NCBI RefSeq assembly: GCF_017744675.1
Contig: NZ_JAGIAV010000002.1
Coordinates: 186,001 to 250,000 of the forward strand
Length of the DNA stretch: 64,000 nt
Direction: 5' to 3'
DNA from: Flavobacterium sp.
GTDB lineage: Bacteria; Bacteroidota; Bacteroidia; Flavobacteriales; Flavobacteriaceae
Shown here: positions 7,780 through 16,334 of the stretch, one piece after another
How the letters are laid out: each line of letters starts with the position of its first letter
Numbering within the stretch: the stretch's first letter is position 1
Notes under the pieces: generated by a model
The model's input: the letters and a program-made list of their open reading frames with translations, nothing else
What the model was told of the DNA's origin: nothing
The model's database searches: none
Made by a program: the position numbers and the translations under genes

Positions 7780-8487
7780 CTACTTAATCCCTCCAAAAGC
7801 TCCGAAACACATGTTTTTGTGTAAAATTTCAACTTTTGAAAAACCCACTTTTTTCATCAAATCCAATTGGTAATTCATAGATCTTGGAGAATCTTCTTTT
7901 TCAATATAATCTAAAACCTTCTGGCGATACTCTGCCCCTCCTATTCCTTCCAAATATTCTCCATAACGCTGCCAAGTATATTCATTCAATAAATCGGTGT
8001 CTTGTGTGATTAAATCAGAAATCATCAAACAGCCTTCTGGTTTTAATAATTTGAATAATTTAGCGAAAGTCATTTCCCAATCTTGATCATTTCTTAAATG
8101 ATGCAAAACAGCGCCCGCCAAAATAATATCAAAACTTTCTTCTTCTAAAGCCACTTCACGAATATCACCTTGTTTTATTTCTACTTTCCCGCTTGTTGCT
8201 GACGAAACTCTTTCAAAAGCACGATCCAACATTGGCAAACTCAAATCGACCAAAGTGCAATTTAAGTTCGGCACTTTAGACAACATCATTAAAGTATAAT
8301 TTCCTGCTCCACAACCTACATCTAAAATAGTCGTAGCATTCGGAACAATTCTTTTTGAAGCTTCCGTTATTAATTCTAAAGAAATAGTAGCGTCGATTGT
8401 GGCTACTTGTCCTGTTTCTAAGTTGGAAAATCGTTCGACATCATTGTCAAATCGTTCTTTGATTTCTGCAATAGTTGATTTTTTCAT
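7780..8487 (-). CDS. Class I SAM-dependent methyltransferase
   Basis: A Rossmann-fold methyltransferase of about 235 residues. I choose the Met at 8487 (MKKSTIAEIKERFDND); an in-frame Met lies 8 codons upstream. Motif I is ILDVGCGAGNYTLMML, the acidic end of strand beta2 is CTLVDLS, and motif IV is FDIILAGAVLHHL. The closest general match is the UbiE/type 11-25 group. The C-terminal part (EYLEGIGGAEYRQKVLDYIEKED) resembles small-molecule methyltransferases. The substrate is unknown. It converges with the DUF3291 gene across a hairpin repeat. Confidence 0.82.
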   Translation of the reverse strand: MKKSTIAEIKERFDNDVERFSNLETGQVATIDATISLELITEASKRIVPNATTILDVGCGAGNYTLMMLSKVPNLNCTLVDLSLPMLDRAFERVSSATSGKVEIKQGDIREVALEEESFDIILAGAVLHHLRNDQDWEMTFAKLFKLLKPEGCLMISDLITQDTDLLNEYTWQRYGEYLEGIGGAEYRQKVLDYIEKEDSPRSMNYQLDLMKKVGFSKVEILHKNMCFGAFGGIK

Positions 8488-8511
8488 GGTCTTTGTTTTT
8501 AATTTTTTCAC

Positions 8512-8775
8512 GCAGATTTAAAGGAGATTTAAAAATGATTTTCTTTTTTTATTCTTTCCGATTCAAATAAACAAATCTGCTTTGATCAGCTTAAATCTGC
8601 TAAATCTGTGTGAAACTTATTTTCCTTTTTCTTTAATCTCTCGCAGATTGAACAGATTAAGCGAATCTTTTTGCTATTATATGATCGGGATATTATTATG
8701 ATTAAAATGATTTATCTAAAAATTAATAATCTGCTCAATCTGTTTAAATCTGCGAGAGATTTATTTTTTTCATTT
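8512..8775. repeat. 'cagatt/aatctg' repeat block
   Basis: Runs of CACGCAGATTTAAAGGAGATT, AATCTGCTTTGATCAGC, AATCTGTGTGAAA, CTCGCAGATTGAACAGATTAAGCG and the reverse-complement AATCTGCTCAATCTGTTTAAATCTGCGAGAG. The last pairs with CTCTCGCAGATTGAACAGATT, giving a long imperfect hairpin (8637-8660 with 8730-8760). Same family as 3793-3975. No gene is visible in this gap, whose right end must hold the LysR promoter. Confidence 0.7.
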
Positions 8776-8845
8776 TCAAAACTACTTTATTAATATATAC
8801 TTTAAAAATACTATTTTTATCAATCATTAATACCTTAAAAGTATC

Positions 8846-9727
8846 ATGGAATTACGTCATCTAAAATATTTCTTAGCTGTAGCTGAAGAACTGAATTTTA
8901 CCAAAGCTTCAGAAAAACTCTTTATTTCTCAACCGCCGTTAAGCCGACAAATAGCGGAACTAGAAGAAGAACTTCAGGCAAAACTTTTTATTCGAAACAA
9001 TAAAAAAGTAGAATTGACCGAAGCGGGAAAATATTTTAAAGAAGAAATTATTGCTGTTTTTAAGAACCTAGATCGTATTGCCGCTAAAACAAAAAAGATT
9101 GCAGAGAACGTTTCGGGCGAATTCAGAATCGCTTATATCAGTTCGATTTATTCTTCCATCATTTCCGATTTAATAAAACATCTGAAAGCGCAATTTCCTT
9201 ACGTCAATTTCAAACTTTTCGAAATTTCCACCACCAAACAAATCGATGCTTTAGAACAAGGAAAAATAGAAATGGGAATCATTAGATCGCCCATCCACTC
9301 ACCGAAAATAAAATCGCACTTATGGTTTAAAGACGGATTTTCATTGGTTTACAATAAAAACGCTTTTCAGATAAAATCGGAAAACGATATTTTAAAACTC
9401 AAAAACGAAACCTTTGTTTTCTTTAATAAGGATTACGCGCCACATTATCATGAAGTTTTATTAGAACTTTGCGCTTTTTATGGCTTCACGCCGAAGATTA
9501 TTCACGAAGCCAATAATATCAATTCAATAGTGCAATTAGTCAAAAATGGATTAGGAATTTCGATTGTTCCGTCAAACATTGCGAAAAATAATCAGGATAC
9601 AGAGATTGCTTTTATCGAACTAAAAAAGGTTAATTTATTTACAAATGTGTCAATAATAACTTCAAAAGACGATCATTCTGAAATCACGCAATCTGCTGTT
9701 GAGTTTTTATTGCTACAAAGGCGCTAA
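8846..9727 (+). CDS. LysR-family transcriptional regulator
   Basis: A 293-residue LysR-type regulator of normal length. The N-terminal winged helix-turn-helix is classical: MELRHLKYFLAVAEELNFTKASEKL then ISQPPLSRQIAELEEEL. A linker helix and a periplasmic-binding-like effector domain follow from about residue 90. It is divergent from the methyltransferase across a 330-nt repeat-rich gap, so it may or may not control that gene. Its last four codons (CTA CAA AGG CGC) and stop are part of a 75-bp perfect inverted repeat, so the repeat may have replaced the original 3' end. Confidence 0.88.
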   Translation: MELRHLKYFLAVAEELNFTKASEKLFISQPPLSRQIAELEEELQAKLFIRNNKKVELTEAGKYFKEEIIAVFKNLDRIAAKTKKIAENVSGEFRIAYISSIYSSIISDLIKHLKAQFPYVNFKLFEISTTKQIDALEQGKIEMGIIRSPIHSPKIKSHLWFKDGFSLVYNKNAFQIKSENDILKLKNETFVFFNKDYAPHYHEVLLELCAFYGFTPKIIHEANNINSIVQLVKNGLGISIVPSNIAKNNQDTEIAFIELKKVNLFTNVSIITSKDDHSEITQSAVEFLLLQRR

Positions 9728-9889
9728 GTCACAAAGTTTTTTTGTCAAAGTAGTCATAAAGTATGCCTTCCTGAGCGAAGTCGAAGGACATGCACTGTAT
9801 GGATTCAGCATGCGGTCCTTCGACTTCGCTCAGGAAGGCATACTTTATGACTACTTTGACAAAAAAACTTTGTGACTTAGCGCCTTTGT
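9715..9889. repeat. 75-bp perfect inverted repeat with 25-nt loop
   Basis: Left arm 9715-9789 and right arm 9815-9889 are exact reverse complements over 75 bases; ATGC/GCAT inside the loop can extend the stem after a small bulge. The arms nest three repeat words used elsewhere here: GGCGCTAAGTCACAAAG, GTCATAAAGTATGCC and CCTGAGCGAAGTCGAAGGA. The left arm overlaps the end of the LysR gene. Confidence 0.95.
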
Positions 9890-9998
9890 GGCCATAACAA
9901 AAATTCGTTACAAATTAGTACAGAAATCCACATCAGAAAAAGAGAACTTTTAAATACCTTAGCAAACTATAATTCCATTCCATAAAAATCAATACAAA

Positions 9999-11291
9999 AT
10001 GGCTGAACAATCTTCAATTCAGTGTCCAAACTGCGGAACTCCTATCGATGTCAATGATGTTTTAAAACATCAATTGGAAGATAGCATCCGTAAAGAATTT
10101 CAACAGAAAGCAAACATTCAAAACCGTGAATTAGAGCTTAAAAATGAGCAATTGGAAAAAGCCAAAGCAGAGTTTGAAGCGAAGAAAAAACAAGAGAACG
10201 AACTTTTTGCTGAACGTTTGGAGCGCGAGAAAAAGACAGCTGAAAAAGAAATTTCAGAAAAATTAAAAGCCAAATTGGAAGAAGAAAACAGAGATCGTTT
10301 GTTATTGATGGAAAAAGAACTTTCTGAAAAGTCTGAAAAAATTAGGGAATTAAATAAAATGGAAGGTGAAATCGCAAAATTACAGCGCGAAAAACTGGAA
10401 ATGAAAGAAGCGATTCAGGCAGAAGCCGAAAAGCAGTTAAATGCTCAATTGGCTTTGGAACGTGAAAAAATCAGAAAACAAGAAGACGATAAAAACGAAC
10501 TGAAATTCAAAGAACTTCAGAAACAGCTGGAAGAACAAAAAAAGCTGACTGAAGAAATGAAACGCAAGCAAGAACAAGGTTCGATGCAATTGCAAGGCGA
10601 AGTAATGGAATTAGCAATTGAAGAATGGTTGGCCAACAATTTCCCTCTAGACAGTATTGACGAAATAAAAAAAGGTGCCAATGGTGCCGATTGTCTTCAA
10701 GTGGTAAACACAAGGGAACATCAAAATTGCGGTTCTATTTATTACGAAAGTAAAAGAACTAAAGCGTTTCAGCCATCTTGGATTGAGAAATTCAAAAACG
10801 ATATTAGAACCAAAAGAGCCAATATTGGAGTTCTAGTTACCGAAGTAATGCCTTCGGGAATGGACCGAATGGGAATGCGCGACGGAATCTGGATTTGCAC
10901 ATACGAAGAATTTAAAGGTTTAAGCGCGGTTTTACGTCAGTCTTTAATTCAAATTAATCAAGCGGTTCAGGCGCAAGAAAACAAAGGCGATAAAATGTCG
11001 ATGTTATACGATTTCCTTACAAGCAACGAATTCCGTTTGCAGATTGAAGGAATTGTAGAAGGTTTCACTCAAATGCAAAGTGATCTCGATTCTGAAAAAA
11101 GAGCCATGCAGAGAATCTGGAAACAAAGAGAAAAACAAATCGAAAAAGTAGTTCATAATACTTTAGGAATGTACGGCTCGATTCGCGGTATTGCTGGAAA
11201 TGCAGTTCAAAGCGTAAGAGCTTTGGAATTGGATTTTATTGAGGGAGAAGAATCAGAAAATGATGAAGAACCTAAGGAATTGTTTGAGTAA
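9999..11291 (+). CDS. DUF2130 domain protein with coiled coil
   Basis: A 430-residue cytosolic protein. Cys9 and Cys12 (CPNCGTPIDV) form half a zinc-ribbon-like knuckle. Residues about 30-200 are a long Lys/Glu coiled coil. Residues about 200-330 are the DUF2130 core (GEVMELAIEEWLANNFP, IYYESKRTKAFQPSWIEKFKNDI, GVLVTEVMP), which resembles a nuclease-type fold of the restriction-endonuclease-like class. Such a similarity could mean nucleic-acid binding, but the family has no firm function. It is monocistronic, between two hairpin repeats. Confidence 0.83.
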   Translation: MAEQSSIQCPNCGTPIDVNDVLKHQLEDSIRKEFQQKANIQNRELELKNEQLEKAKAEFEAKKKQENELFAERLEREKKTAEKEISEKLKAKLEEENRDRLLLMEKELSEKSEKIRELNKMEGEIAKLQREKLEMKEAIQAEAEKQLNAQLALEREKIRKQEDDKNELKFKELQKQLEEQKKLTEEMKRKQEQGSMQLQGEVMELAIEEWLANNFPLDSIDEIKKGANGADCLQVVNTREHQNCGSIYYESKRTKAFQPSWIEKFKNDIRTKRANIGVLVTEVMPSGMDRMGMRDGIWICTYEEFKGLSAVLRQSLIQINQAVQAQENKGDKMSMLYDFLTSNEFRLQIEGIVEGFTQMQSDLDSEKRAMQRIWKQREKQIEKVVHNTLGMYGSIRGIAGNAVQSVRALELDFIEGEESENDEEPKELFE

Positions 11292-11299
11292 AAGATCAA

Positions 11300-11420
11300 G
11301 TTTTGTCATTCCGAGGAACGAGGAATCACACTCGAAACTCCGCAAAGAATATTTTCAATCTTTGTCGACAAACTAGTGTGATTTCTCCTTTCAGTCGAAA
11401 TGACAACAGCAACTTGAAAC
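11300..11420. repeat. Inverted repeat 'gtcattccgaggaacgagg'
   Basis: Words of the type GTCATTCCGAGGAACGAGG, AATCACACT, then AGTGTGATT and TTTCAGTCGAAATGACAA form an imperfect inverted repeat between converging genes. It is followed by a CTTGAAACTTTAAACCTGAAAC tract that recurs at 28570-28740 and 37030-37100. Confidence 0.6.
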
Positions 11421-11450
11421 TTTAAACCTGAAACAAAACAAACAAAACCT

Positions 11451-12224
11451 TTAATCCACTTTCTTAAAAACAACCAATTTCCCTGAAGGATTCGACAAAG
11501 TCAATTGGTTATTTCCGATAGAATAGGTTGTTGTGCTTTGTAAAGCTTTTAAAAACTCACTTTCCTTATTTCCTTGCGGACAAGCCATTAAAGTAGAAAT
11601 GACTTTGGTAAAACGAAGGAGATCTTTTTCAAAGAAGATTTGTCCACTTACTGAATTACAACCGCCATATCCCATAAACTGATTTTCTGTTGAATTAATC
11701 TCAATTCTCGGAAATTCTTTTTGGAAATCAGTCGCAAAGACTTTATAGCCATTTAACTCCTCCAAAACCCAAATATCGTGAAGTCGATAATCCGTTAGAT
11801 ATTTTCCGCAACCGCTTAATTTCTTCGCTTCTAATTCTGAGTTATTTTTGATTTCAACTTTTACACTATATGGCGAAATCGCACCAGACATCGAATCCTG
11901 ACAATCCAATTGCTGAATTGTAATCGTCGCCGAAGTGGTTTCATTACTCACTTTATACATTTTCACATTAGCATCCATTGCTCTAACTGCTTCAACAGCA
12001 GGAAAAGTGATTTTTTCTTTTCCAGGAATTAATGATGTAAAAACGATTTCCTCATTTCCAATTTTGATTCCCCAAAACGGTTCATTTCCGGTTCCTTTAA
12101 AATAATATTTTAAATCTTCCTCTGTGGAACTTGTTGATGCAGTTGCGACAGAATCTTTGTTTGCAGCCGTTTTGCATCCTAACATTACGAATGATAACAA
12201 CAATATTGAAAGTACTTTTTTCAT
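11451..12224 (-). CDS. META domain lipoprotein (HslJ-like)
   Basis: A 257-residue exported lipoprotein: signal peptide with lipobox ending at Cys17 (SFVMLGC). Residues about 35-145 form a beta domain with the GNEPFWGIKIG motif, found in COG3650-type proteins. The C-terminal half is a META/HslJ domain (DIWVLEELNGYKV, FMGYGGCNSVSGQIF, STLMACPQG). In E. coli HslJ is heat-inducible and linked to novobiocin resistance; here the role is likely envelope maintenance. It points away from nirB across a 270-nt regulatory region. Confidence 0.85.
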   Translation of the reverse strand: MKKVLSILLLSFVMLGCKTAANKDSVATASTSSTEEDLKYYFKGTGNEPFWGIKIGNEEIVFTSLIPGKEKITFPAVEAVRAMDANVKMYKVSNETTSATITIQQLDCQDSMSGAISPYSVKVEIKNNSELEAKKLSGCGKYLTDYRLHDIWVLEELNGYKVFATDFQKEFPRIEINSTENQFMGYGGCNSVSGQIFFEKDLLRFTKVISTLMACPQGNKESEFLKALQSTTTYSIGNNQLTLSNPSGKLVVFKKVD

Positions 12225-12366
12225 GAGATTTCAGTTTAAAAATGCTCCTTTTTTATAAAACACCTATAAAATTCTTATGAATTTACGATATTTTTTTTGA
12301 ACACTTATTTAGAATCCTTTCAAATTTAAAAAAACTAAGTAAGTATAAAATTTATTTCAAACCCGT

Positions 12367-12470
12367 ACTACGTATGAGATTACAACAAAATACGTAGTCT
12401 TTAAAAACACATCAATATTAAAAATAAAAAATACTTACGTATTTTTATAAGTATAAATACTTATATTTGC
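12367..12470 (+). promoter_or_regulatory. nirB promoter with nitrate-box palindromes
   Basis: The -7 box is TATATTTG at 12463-12470; no TTTG lies at the proper distance upstream, suggesting activator dependence. An 18-nt perfect palindrome ATAAGTATAAATACTTAT (12448-12465) overlaps it, and ACTACGTA / TACGTAGT (12367-12374, 12391-12398) lies further upstream. Related half-sites precede narK, nasA and moeA. The half-site TACTTAT fits the E. coli NarL heptamer TACYYMT, although in divergent orientation here. Confidence 0.6.
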
Positions 12471-12495
12471 GTAGTAATACTTAATTAAAGAAATC

Positions 12496-15009
12496 ATGAT
12501 TAGAGTAATAGTAGTTGGAAACGGCATGGTTGGTTATAAATTTTGCGAAAAATTTGTTGCAAAATCAGGACAAGAAAAGTATCAAATCACAGTATTTGGA
12601 GAAGAACCGAGACGCGCTTACGACCGCGTTCATTTAAGCGAGTACTTTGGCGGAAAGACGGCAGACGATCTATCGCTCTCAACAACCGACTGGTATGCCG
12701 AAAACAATATTATTCTAAACACGTCTGAATTAATTACAGATATTAATCGTGATGTAAAAACCATACATACGCACTTAGGTAAAACACATACGTACGACTA
12801 CTTAGTTTTAGCCACAGGTTCTTCGGCTTTTGTTCCACCAATTGAAGGCGTAGAAAAAGAAGGTGTTTTTGTATATAGAACCATCGAAGATTTAGACGCT
12901 ATTATGTCTTACGCTAAAAAGATAAAGCAAAAAGGCGCGACTGAAGCCGCAGTTTTAGGTGGAGGATTATTAGGATTAGAAGCAGCAAAAGCGGTTCGCG
13001 ATCTAGGACTGAATCCGCATGTAGTGGAATTTGCACCGCGTTTGATGCCAAGACAATTGGATCAAGGCGCGAGCGATATGCTTCAATCCAAAATAGAAGA
13101 ATTAAATATTGGAATTCATCTGAACAAAGCAACACAATATATCGACGGAAAGGAAAGTATAACAGGAATGATGTTTGCGAACGACGAATTTTTAAAAGTA
13201 GACATGTTGGTTATATCTGCCGGAATTAAACCTCGCGATGAACTTGCCAGAGTTTCAGGACTTGAAGTTGGTGTAAGAGGCGGAATTGTGGTAAACAATC
13301 AAATGCAAACATCAGATCCTTCTATTTTTGCAATTGGCGAAGTGGCTCTTTACAACCATAACATTTACGGACTTGTTGCTCCAGGTTACGAAATGGCTGA
13401 TGTGGCTGCCGAGCAAATCTTACATGGCGATAAAACCATGAGAGAAACCATCGATATGTCGACACAACTGAAATTAATTGGTGTTGAAGTGGCGAGTTTT
13501 GGTGATCCTTTTATTGAAAACAATGACGTTACCGCTATTATTTACGAAAATAAACTAAGTGGCGTTTACAAAAGAATCAACGTTACCAAAGATTCTAAAA
13601 AACTTTTAGGTGGAATTTTAGTTGGAGATTCTAGCGATTACGGTTCGCTTTTCCAGATTTATATTAACGAAATGGCCTTGCCTAAAAATCCAGAAGATTT
13701 AATTTTAGGTTCTCGCGACGGTTCTGAAGGTTCTTCTTTAGGAAGCGTAATTGATTTGCCAGACACAGCGGTAATCTGTTCTTGCGAGAATGTGACCAAA
13801 GGCTCTATCTGCTGTAAAATTCTAGACGAATCTTGCGCTACTTTTTCAGATGTTGTAAAAGCAACAAAAGCAACTTCGGGTTGTGGAGGTTGCAAACCTA
13901 TGGTTTCTGACTTGGTAAAAGCCACTCAAAAATCTTTAGGAAAAGAAGTAAAAGAAGTTATTTGCGAGCATTTCGGCTATACGCGTCAAGAGTTATTCGA
14001 TTTGGTAAAAATCAATAAATATGAGAATTTCTACGATGTTCTGGATCATCACGGAAAAGGCGACGGATGCGAGGTTTGCAAACCAGTTGTGGCTTCAATC
14101 TTCTCTAGTATTTATAATGATACAGCGAATAAACATGTAACAACGCAAGATACAAACGATAGATTTTTAGCTAATATTCAGCGAAACGGAACCTATTCTG
14201 TTGTTCCGAGAGTTGCCGGGGGAGAAATTACAGCTGAAAAACTAATCGTAATTGGTGAAGTCGCAAAACAATTCGATTTGTATACTAAAATTACTGGAGC
14301 ACAAAGAGTAGACTTATTCGGAGCACACTTAAGCGACTTACCAAAAATCTGGAAAATCTTAATAGAAAATGGTTTTGAAAGCGGTCACGCTTACGGAAAA
14401 TCGCTTCGTGCTGTGAAAAGCTGTGTTGGAAATGCTTGGTGTCGTTACGGAATGGACGATAGCGCCGGATTTGCCATCGAACTAGAAAACAGATACAAAG
14501 GAATTCGTTCTCCTCATAAATTAAAAGGCGGTGTTTCTGCCTGCATTCGCGAATGCGCCGAAGCACGCGGAAAAGATTTCGGATTAATCGCTGTTGAAGG
14601 TGGATGGAATTTATACATCGCAGGAAACGGTGGTGCAAATCCAAAACATGCGGTTTTATTGGCTGAGAAAATCGACAAAGAAACGGTAATCAAATACATG
14701 GATCGTTTCTTAATGTATTACATCCGCACTGCTGGCCCACTGATTAGAACATCAACTTGGTTAGAAAAACTAGACGGTGGTTTAGAGTATTTAAAACAAG
14801 TCATTATTGAAGACAGCTTAGGAATTTGCGAAACCCTAGAGGCGGAAATGCAGACTTTGGTAAACACTTTCGAATGCGAATGGAAACAAGTTCTAGAAAA
14901 ACCAAGATTATTGAAACGTTTCAACCATTTCGTGAACTCTGATGAGAAAGATGACAATATCGCGTTTGTTCCGTTAAGAGATCAAAAAATGCCAAAAGCG
15001 TGGACTTAA
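12496..15009 (+). CDS. nirB: Nitrite reductase [NAD(P)H] large subunit
   Basis: An 837-residue cytosolic assimilatory nitrite reductase, near the length of E. coli NirB. Domains in order: FAD/NAD(P) pyridine-nucleotide-disulfide oxidoreductase (VVGNGMVGYKF at the start, GGGLLGLEAAKAV near 160), two BFD-like Cys clusters (CSCENVTKG near 428, CGGCKPM, then CEVCKPVV), a ferredoxin-like half domain, and the siroheme/[4Fe-4S] domain. The last has Cys643 and Cys649 (CVGNAWC) and Cys683 and Cys687 (CIREC). It reduces nitrite to ammonium with six electrons. nirD follows after a 231-nt repeat-containing gap, and siroheme supply is matched by cobA at 35.7 kb. The upstream palindromes suggest nitrate control. 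Confidence 0.96.
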   Translation: MIRVIVVGNGMVGYKFCEKFVAKSGQEKYQITVFGEEPRRAYDRVHLSEYFGGKTADDLSLSTTDWYAENNIILNTSELITDINRDVKTIHTHLGKTHTYDYLVLATGSSAFVPPIEGVEKEGVFVYRTIEDLDAIMSYAKKIKQKGATEAAVLGGGLLGLEAAKAVRDLGLNPHVVEFAPRLMPRQLDQGASDMLQSKIEELNIGIHLNKATQYIDGKESITGMMFANDEFLKVDMLVISAGIKPRDELARVSGLEVGVRGGIVVNNQMQTSDPSIFAIGEVALYNHNIYGLVAPGYEMADVAAEQILHGDKTMRETIDMSTQLKLIGVEVASFGDPFIENNDVTAIIYENKLSGVYKRINVTKDSKKLLGGILVGDSSDYGSLFQIYINEMALPKNPEDLILGSRDGSEGSSLGSVIDLPDTAVICSCENVTKGSICCKILDESCATFSDVVKATKATSGCGGCKPMVSDLVKATQKSLGKEVKEVICEHFGYTRQELFDLVKINKYENFYDVLDHHGKGDGCEVCKPVVASIFSSIYNDTANKHVTTQDTNDRFLANIQRNGTYSVVPRVAGGEITAEKLIVIGEVAKQFDLYTKITGAQRVDLFGAHLSDLPKIWKILIENGFESGHAYGKSLRAVKSCVGNAWCRYGMDDSAGFAIELENRYKGIRSPHKLKGGVSACIRECAEARGKDFGLIAVEGGWNLYIAGNGGANPKHAVLLAEKIDKETVIKYMDRFLMYYIRTAGPLIRTSTWLEKLDGGLEYLKQVIIEDSLGICETLEAEMQTLVNTFECEWKQVLEKPRLLKRFNHFVNSDEKDDNIAFVPLRDQKMPKAWT

Positions 15010-15014
15010 CAAGT

Positions 15015-15215
15015 CATTTTAATCTTGCAAAGACGCAAAGACGCAAAAAATTTAAATTATAAAACTTAAGAAAAAAACTTTGCGTCTTTGTGGCTTTGTG
15101 ACAAAACATAATCGCTCCAAAAAAAGAAAAAAAATCATTAAACGTTTGCTGTCCTTCTTACCCTCTTTTTTACTGCGCCATCATATCTCTCTTGATTGTA
15201 AAAAGAGGGCTAAGA
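15015..15215. repeat. Hairpins between nirB and nirD
   Basis: Two inverted repeats: TTGCAAAGACGCAAAGACGC against TTTGCGTCTTTGTGGC, and CCTCTTTTTTA against TAAAAAGAGG (about 15172-15210). The second, about 30-70 nt upstream of nirD, could modulate nirD expression or act as a partial terminator or processing site within the operon. Confidence 0.6.
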
Positions 15216-15240
15216 AACAGGAAACCTAAACGTAATCAAA

Positions 15241-15618
15241 ATGGAAGAAATCTTAAATCAATATGAAACAGTTCACGCGAGCGACGCGACAATTTGGTTC
15301 AAAGCTGGTAAAGTTGAAAATTTTCCAACTAACCGAGGAGGCTGCATCAAATACAAAAACAAACAAATCGCAATTTTCAATTTTACGCGCCGTAATGCAT
15401 GGTACGCTTGCCAAAATGCCTGTCCACACAAAATGGAAATGGTGCTTTCAAGAGGAATGACGGGTTCTGCCGATGATATCCCGAAAATTGCCTGCCCAAT
15501 GCATAAAAAAACTTTTTCTCTTGTTGATGGTTCAAATTTAAATGGCGAAGATTATAGTATTGCAACGTATCCGATTAAGATTGTTGAAGATGAAGTTTTT
15601 GTTGGTTTTGTTGACTAG
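15241..15618 (+). CDS. nirD: Nitrite reductase small subunit (Rieske type)
   Basis: A 125-residue NirD-like Rieske protein. The [2Fe-2S] ligands are complete: Cys61-x-His63 (NACPHK) and Cys85-x2-His88 (IACPMHKK). It therefore belongs to the Rieske-containing NirD type and can pass electrons, unlike E. coli NirD, which lost the ligands. It sits 231 nt after nirB in the same direction, and the pair should form NirBD for reduction of nitrite to ammonium. Confidence 0.92.
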   Translation: MEEILNQYETVHASDATIWFKAGKVENFPTNRGGCIKYKNKQIAIFNFTRRNAWYACQNACPHKMEMVLSRGMTGSADDIPKIACPMHKKTFSLVDGSNLNGEDYSIATYPIKIVEDEVFVGFVD

Positions 15619-15739
15619 TGAAATGTAAAAATGTGAAATGTGAGAAGTAAAAACATAACCTCCATCTAACATCTCACTTTTCACATTTAACTTCTCTACT
15701 AATTTCCATATCTTTGAAATCTATTATCCAACCAAAAAA
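15619..15739. repeat. Inverted repeat and promoter before DUF4202 gene
   Basis: GTGAAATGTGAGAAGT is matched by ACATCTCACTTTTCACAT, a hairpin that could end the nirD transcript. Just after it, TATCTTTG (15709-15716) is a plausible -7 box for the DUF4202-kinase transcript. Confidence 0.5.
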
Positions 15740-16324
15740 ATGAGTACACCTTTTCAAAAAGCAAGCGAATGGATAGATGCCGAAAACGCTCAAGATCCAA
15801 ATATCGAATTAGACCAAAACACCGAATATCCAAAAGAATTATTGTATTCGAACAGGATGTATGAAAAACTGATGCAGTTTGAACCAAATGCTTCAGAAGA
15901 AGTTCAGATTGCCTCAAAAGCACAGCACATCTGCCGTTGGAAAGTGGCCCGCGAATCGTACCCTATGGATCGGGTTGGCTATTTAAAATGGAGAGAAGAG
16001 CTAAAAAAATTCCACGCAAAAACTACTGCAGAAATATTAGAAAAGGCAGGATATAATCAAACTTTTATTGATCGTGTTTCTTTCTTAATTGAAAAAAAAC
16101 TGCTTAAAAAAGACGCTGAAACCCAATTACTGGAAGATGTAATTTGCTTGGTGTTTTTAGAATACTACTTAGAACCTTTTGTTGAAAAACATGATGAAGA
16201 AAAGCTAAAAAACATCATCAAGAAAACTTGGGACAAAATGTCTGATAAAGGACATCAGGAAGCTTTAAAAATCAAATATTCTGAAGAAAACTTAAACTTA
16301 ATAAAAGCTTCTTTAGGATTGTAA
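15740..16324 (+). CDS. DUF4202 domain protein
   Basis: A 194-residue soluble, mainly helical protein with the DUF4202 signature: FQKASEWIDAENAQDPN at the start, then HICRWKVARESYPMDRVGYLKWR and FLEYYLEPF. The conserved His and acidic residues resemble an HD-type helical hydrolase fold, which is an inference. Genes of this family are often found beside assimilatory nitrite or sulfite reductase genes, as here. It is 10 nt upstream of the sensor kinase. No reaction is known. Confidence 0.8.
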   Translation: MSTPFQKASEWIDAENAQDPNIELDQNTEYPKELLYSNRMYEKLMQFEPNASEEVQIASKAQHICRWKVARESYPMDRVGYLKWREELKKFHAKTTAEILEKAGYNQTFIDRVSFLIEKKLLKKDAETQLLEDVICLVFLEYYLEPFVEKHDEEKLKNIIKKTWDKMSDKGHQEALKIKYSEENLNLIKASLGL

Positions 16325-16334
16325 AAAGATTTAG

